Assembly: GCF_900156785.1 (NCBI RefSeq)
Contig: NZ_FTOP01000007.1
Location: 124,001 to 188,000 of the forward strand
Length of the DNA: 64,000 nt
Direction of reading: 5' to 3'
Origin: Belliella pelovolcani
GTDB taxonomy: Bacteria > Bacteroidota > Bacteroidia > Cytophagales > Cyclobacteriaceae
This document shows, piece by piece, positions 63,635 through 64,000 of this stretch. Numbering within the stretch: position 1 is the stretch's first letter; each line of letters opens with the position of its first letter. The position numbers and the translations under genes were made by a program. The notes under the pieces were generated by a model. The model searched no databases and was not told the origin of the DNA. It was given only the letters and a program-made list of their open reading frames with translations.

Positions 63635-64000
63635 TTAGTTTTTGTGATGAGCTGATGGCCAAAGTTTATTGGCTAGGTTAGCACCAGGAATCCAGTTATC
63701 GTTGCCTGCGAGAATTGCAGAAATGGAAAAGGTCGATAATGCGTTTTGATCTAATTGCTTAGACCAAGCAACTCTAGCAGAGGGATCAGCACCTGGACCC
63801 GTGGATTTGAATTCTCCATAAAAGGCAGTCTTCTCCGCCTCAGGCTTATTCCAATTGTGCCAGCCTTCTGGTCTGATATGAGCTCCCATTTCTGTATTGA
63901 TGAAGACTGTCTTGGCGTGAATTCTCCAAGGTCTACCCAAGTACACCTTGTGCTCGGGTGCATCTCCCGTCAACTTACAATTGACAAAGACAAAACCATA
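63635..64000 (-). CDS. CE8 pectin methylesterase, C-terminal part
   Basis: Only the last 121 or so residues are inside the window; the frame stays open to base 64000. It carries the C-terminal CE8 signature YLGRPWR, preceded by YGFVFVNCKLTGD and followed by PEGWHNWNKPEAEKTAFYGEF. The Arg and Trp of GRPWR bind substrate in the family. Catalytic Asp residues would lie upstream, outside the window. A TTG at 63973 is an internal codon, not a start. The enzyme removes methyl esters from homogalacturonan so that the GH28 and PL1 enzymes can act. It starts the run CE8-GH28-CE12. Confidence 0.95.
   Translation of the reverse strand, partial: YGFVFVNCKLTGDAPEHKVYLGRPWRIHAKTVFINTEMGAHIRPEGWHNWNKPEAEKTAFYGEFKSTGPGADPSARVAWSKQLDQNALSTFSISAILAGNDNWIPGANLANKLWPSAHHKN

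Overview
The window reads as a chromosomal segment of a Bacteroidota bacterium, most likely a Cytophagales/Cyclobacteriaceae member of the Algoriphagus type. The genus-level placement is inference. The supporting signs are four SusC/SusD pairs, many lipoproteins with short Bacteroidota-type lipoboxes, a type IX secretion C-terminal tail, promoter boxes of the TTG/TAnnTTTG class, and moderately AT-rich DNA. It contains two glycan utilization loci with housekeeping genes between them. No tRNA, rRNA, CRISPR array, phage or transposase gene was seen.

Region 1 (1-21900) is a xylan locus. On the minus strand, SusC-SusD-SusC-SusD, a DUF1735-type lipoprotein and a CBM-bearing GH10-like protein (17443 down to 4136) follow the order of the xylan utilization system (xusABCDE-xyn10C) known from gut Bacteroidota. 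A GH5, a GH10 xylanase and a GH43 cut by the window edge continue downstream. An acetylesterase (18497-20443) and a second GH43 (20806-21900) lie upstream in divergent orientation. The GH10-like protein has lost its catalytic nucleophile and several other active-site residues, so it is probably a xylan-binding pseudoenzyme.

Region 2 (22021-35134) is mixed. It holds a beta-propeller-like lipoprotein, a thiamine salvage operon (thiM-thiE-thiD-tenA) behind a TPP riboswitch, a 1561-residue T9SS-exported nuclease, a PlsC-type acyltransferase, a GAF-histidine kinase and a geranylgeranyl-reductase-like flavoprotein. Region 3 (35237-43028) has a third SusC/SusD operon with a small lipoprotein and no enzymes, then a membrane pyrophosphatase.

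Region 4 (43511-64000) is a pectin/polygalacturonate locus. SusC, SusD and a beta-helix surface lipoprotein sit upstream of two PL1 pectate lyases. A CE12 acetylesterase, a GH28 polygalacturonase and a CE8 pectin methylesterase (cut by the window edge) lie on the other side of SusC. Uptake and catabolism are encoded by a TRAP transporter, KDPG aldolase, KDG kinase and a divergent altronate dehydratase. The implied flow is de-esterification and cleavage at the surface, SusCD import, GH28 trimming in the periplasm, TRAP uptake of monomeric uronate, then UxaA, KdgK and Eda to pyruvate and glyceraldehyde-3-phosphate. The isomerase and reductase steps are not in the window.

The most interesting signals are the pseudo-GH10, a shared LacI-type palindrome at the uxaA/kdgK divergent promoter and upstream of the pectin SusC, a different cre-like palindrome in the xylan part, a TPP riboswitch whose 5' strand has a 13-nt antisense partner before a U-tract, strong hairpins between CAZyme genes, a 267-bp MITE-like element, and a small hairpin repeat scattered through the pectin region.
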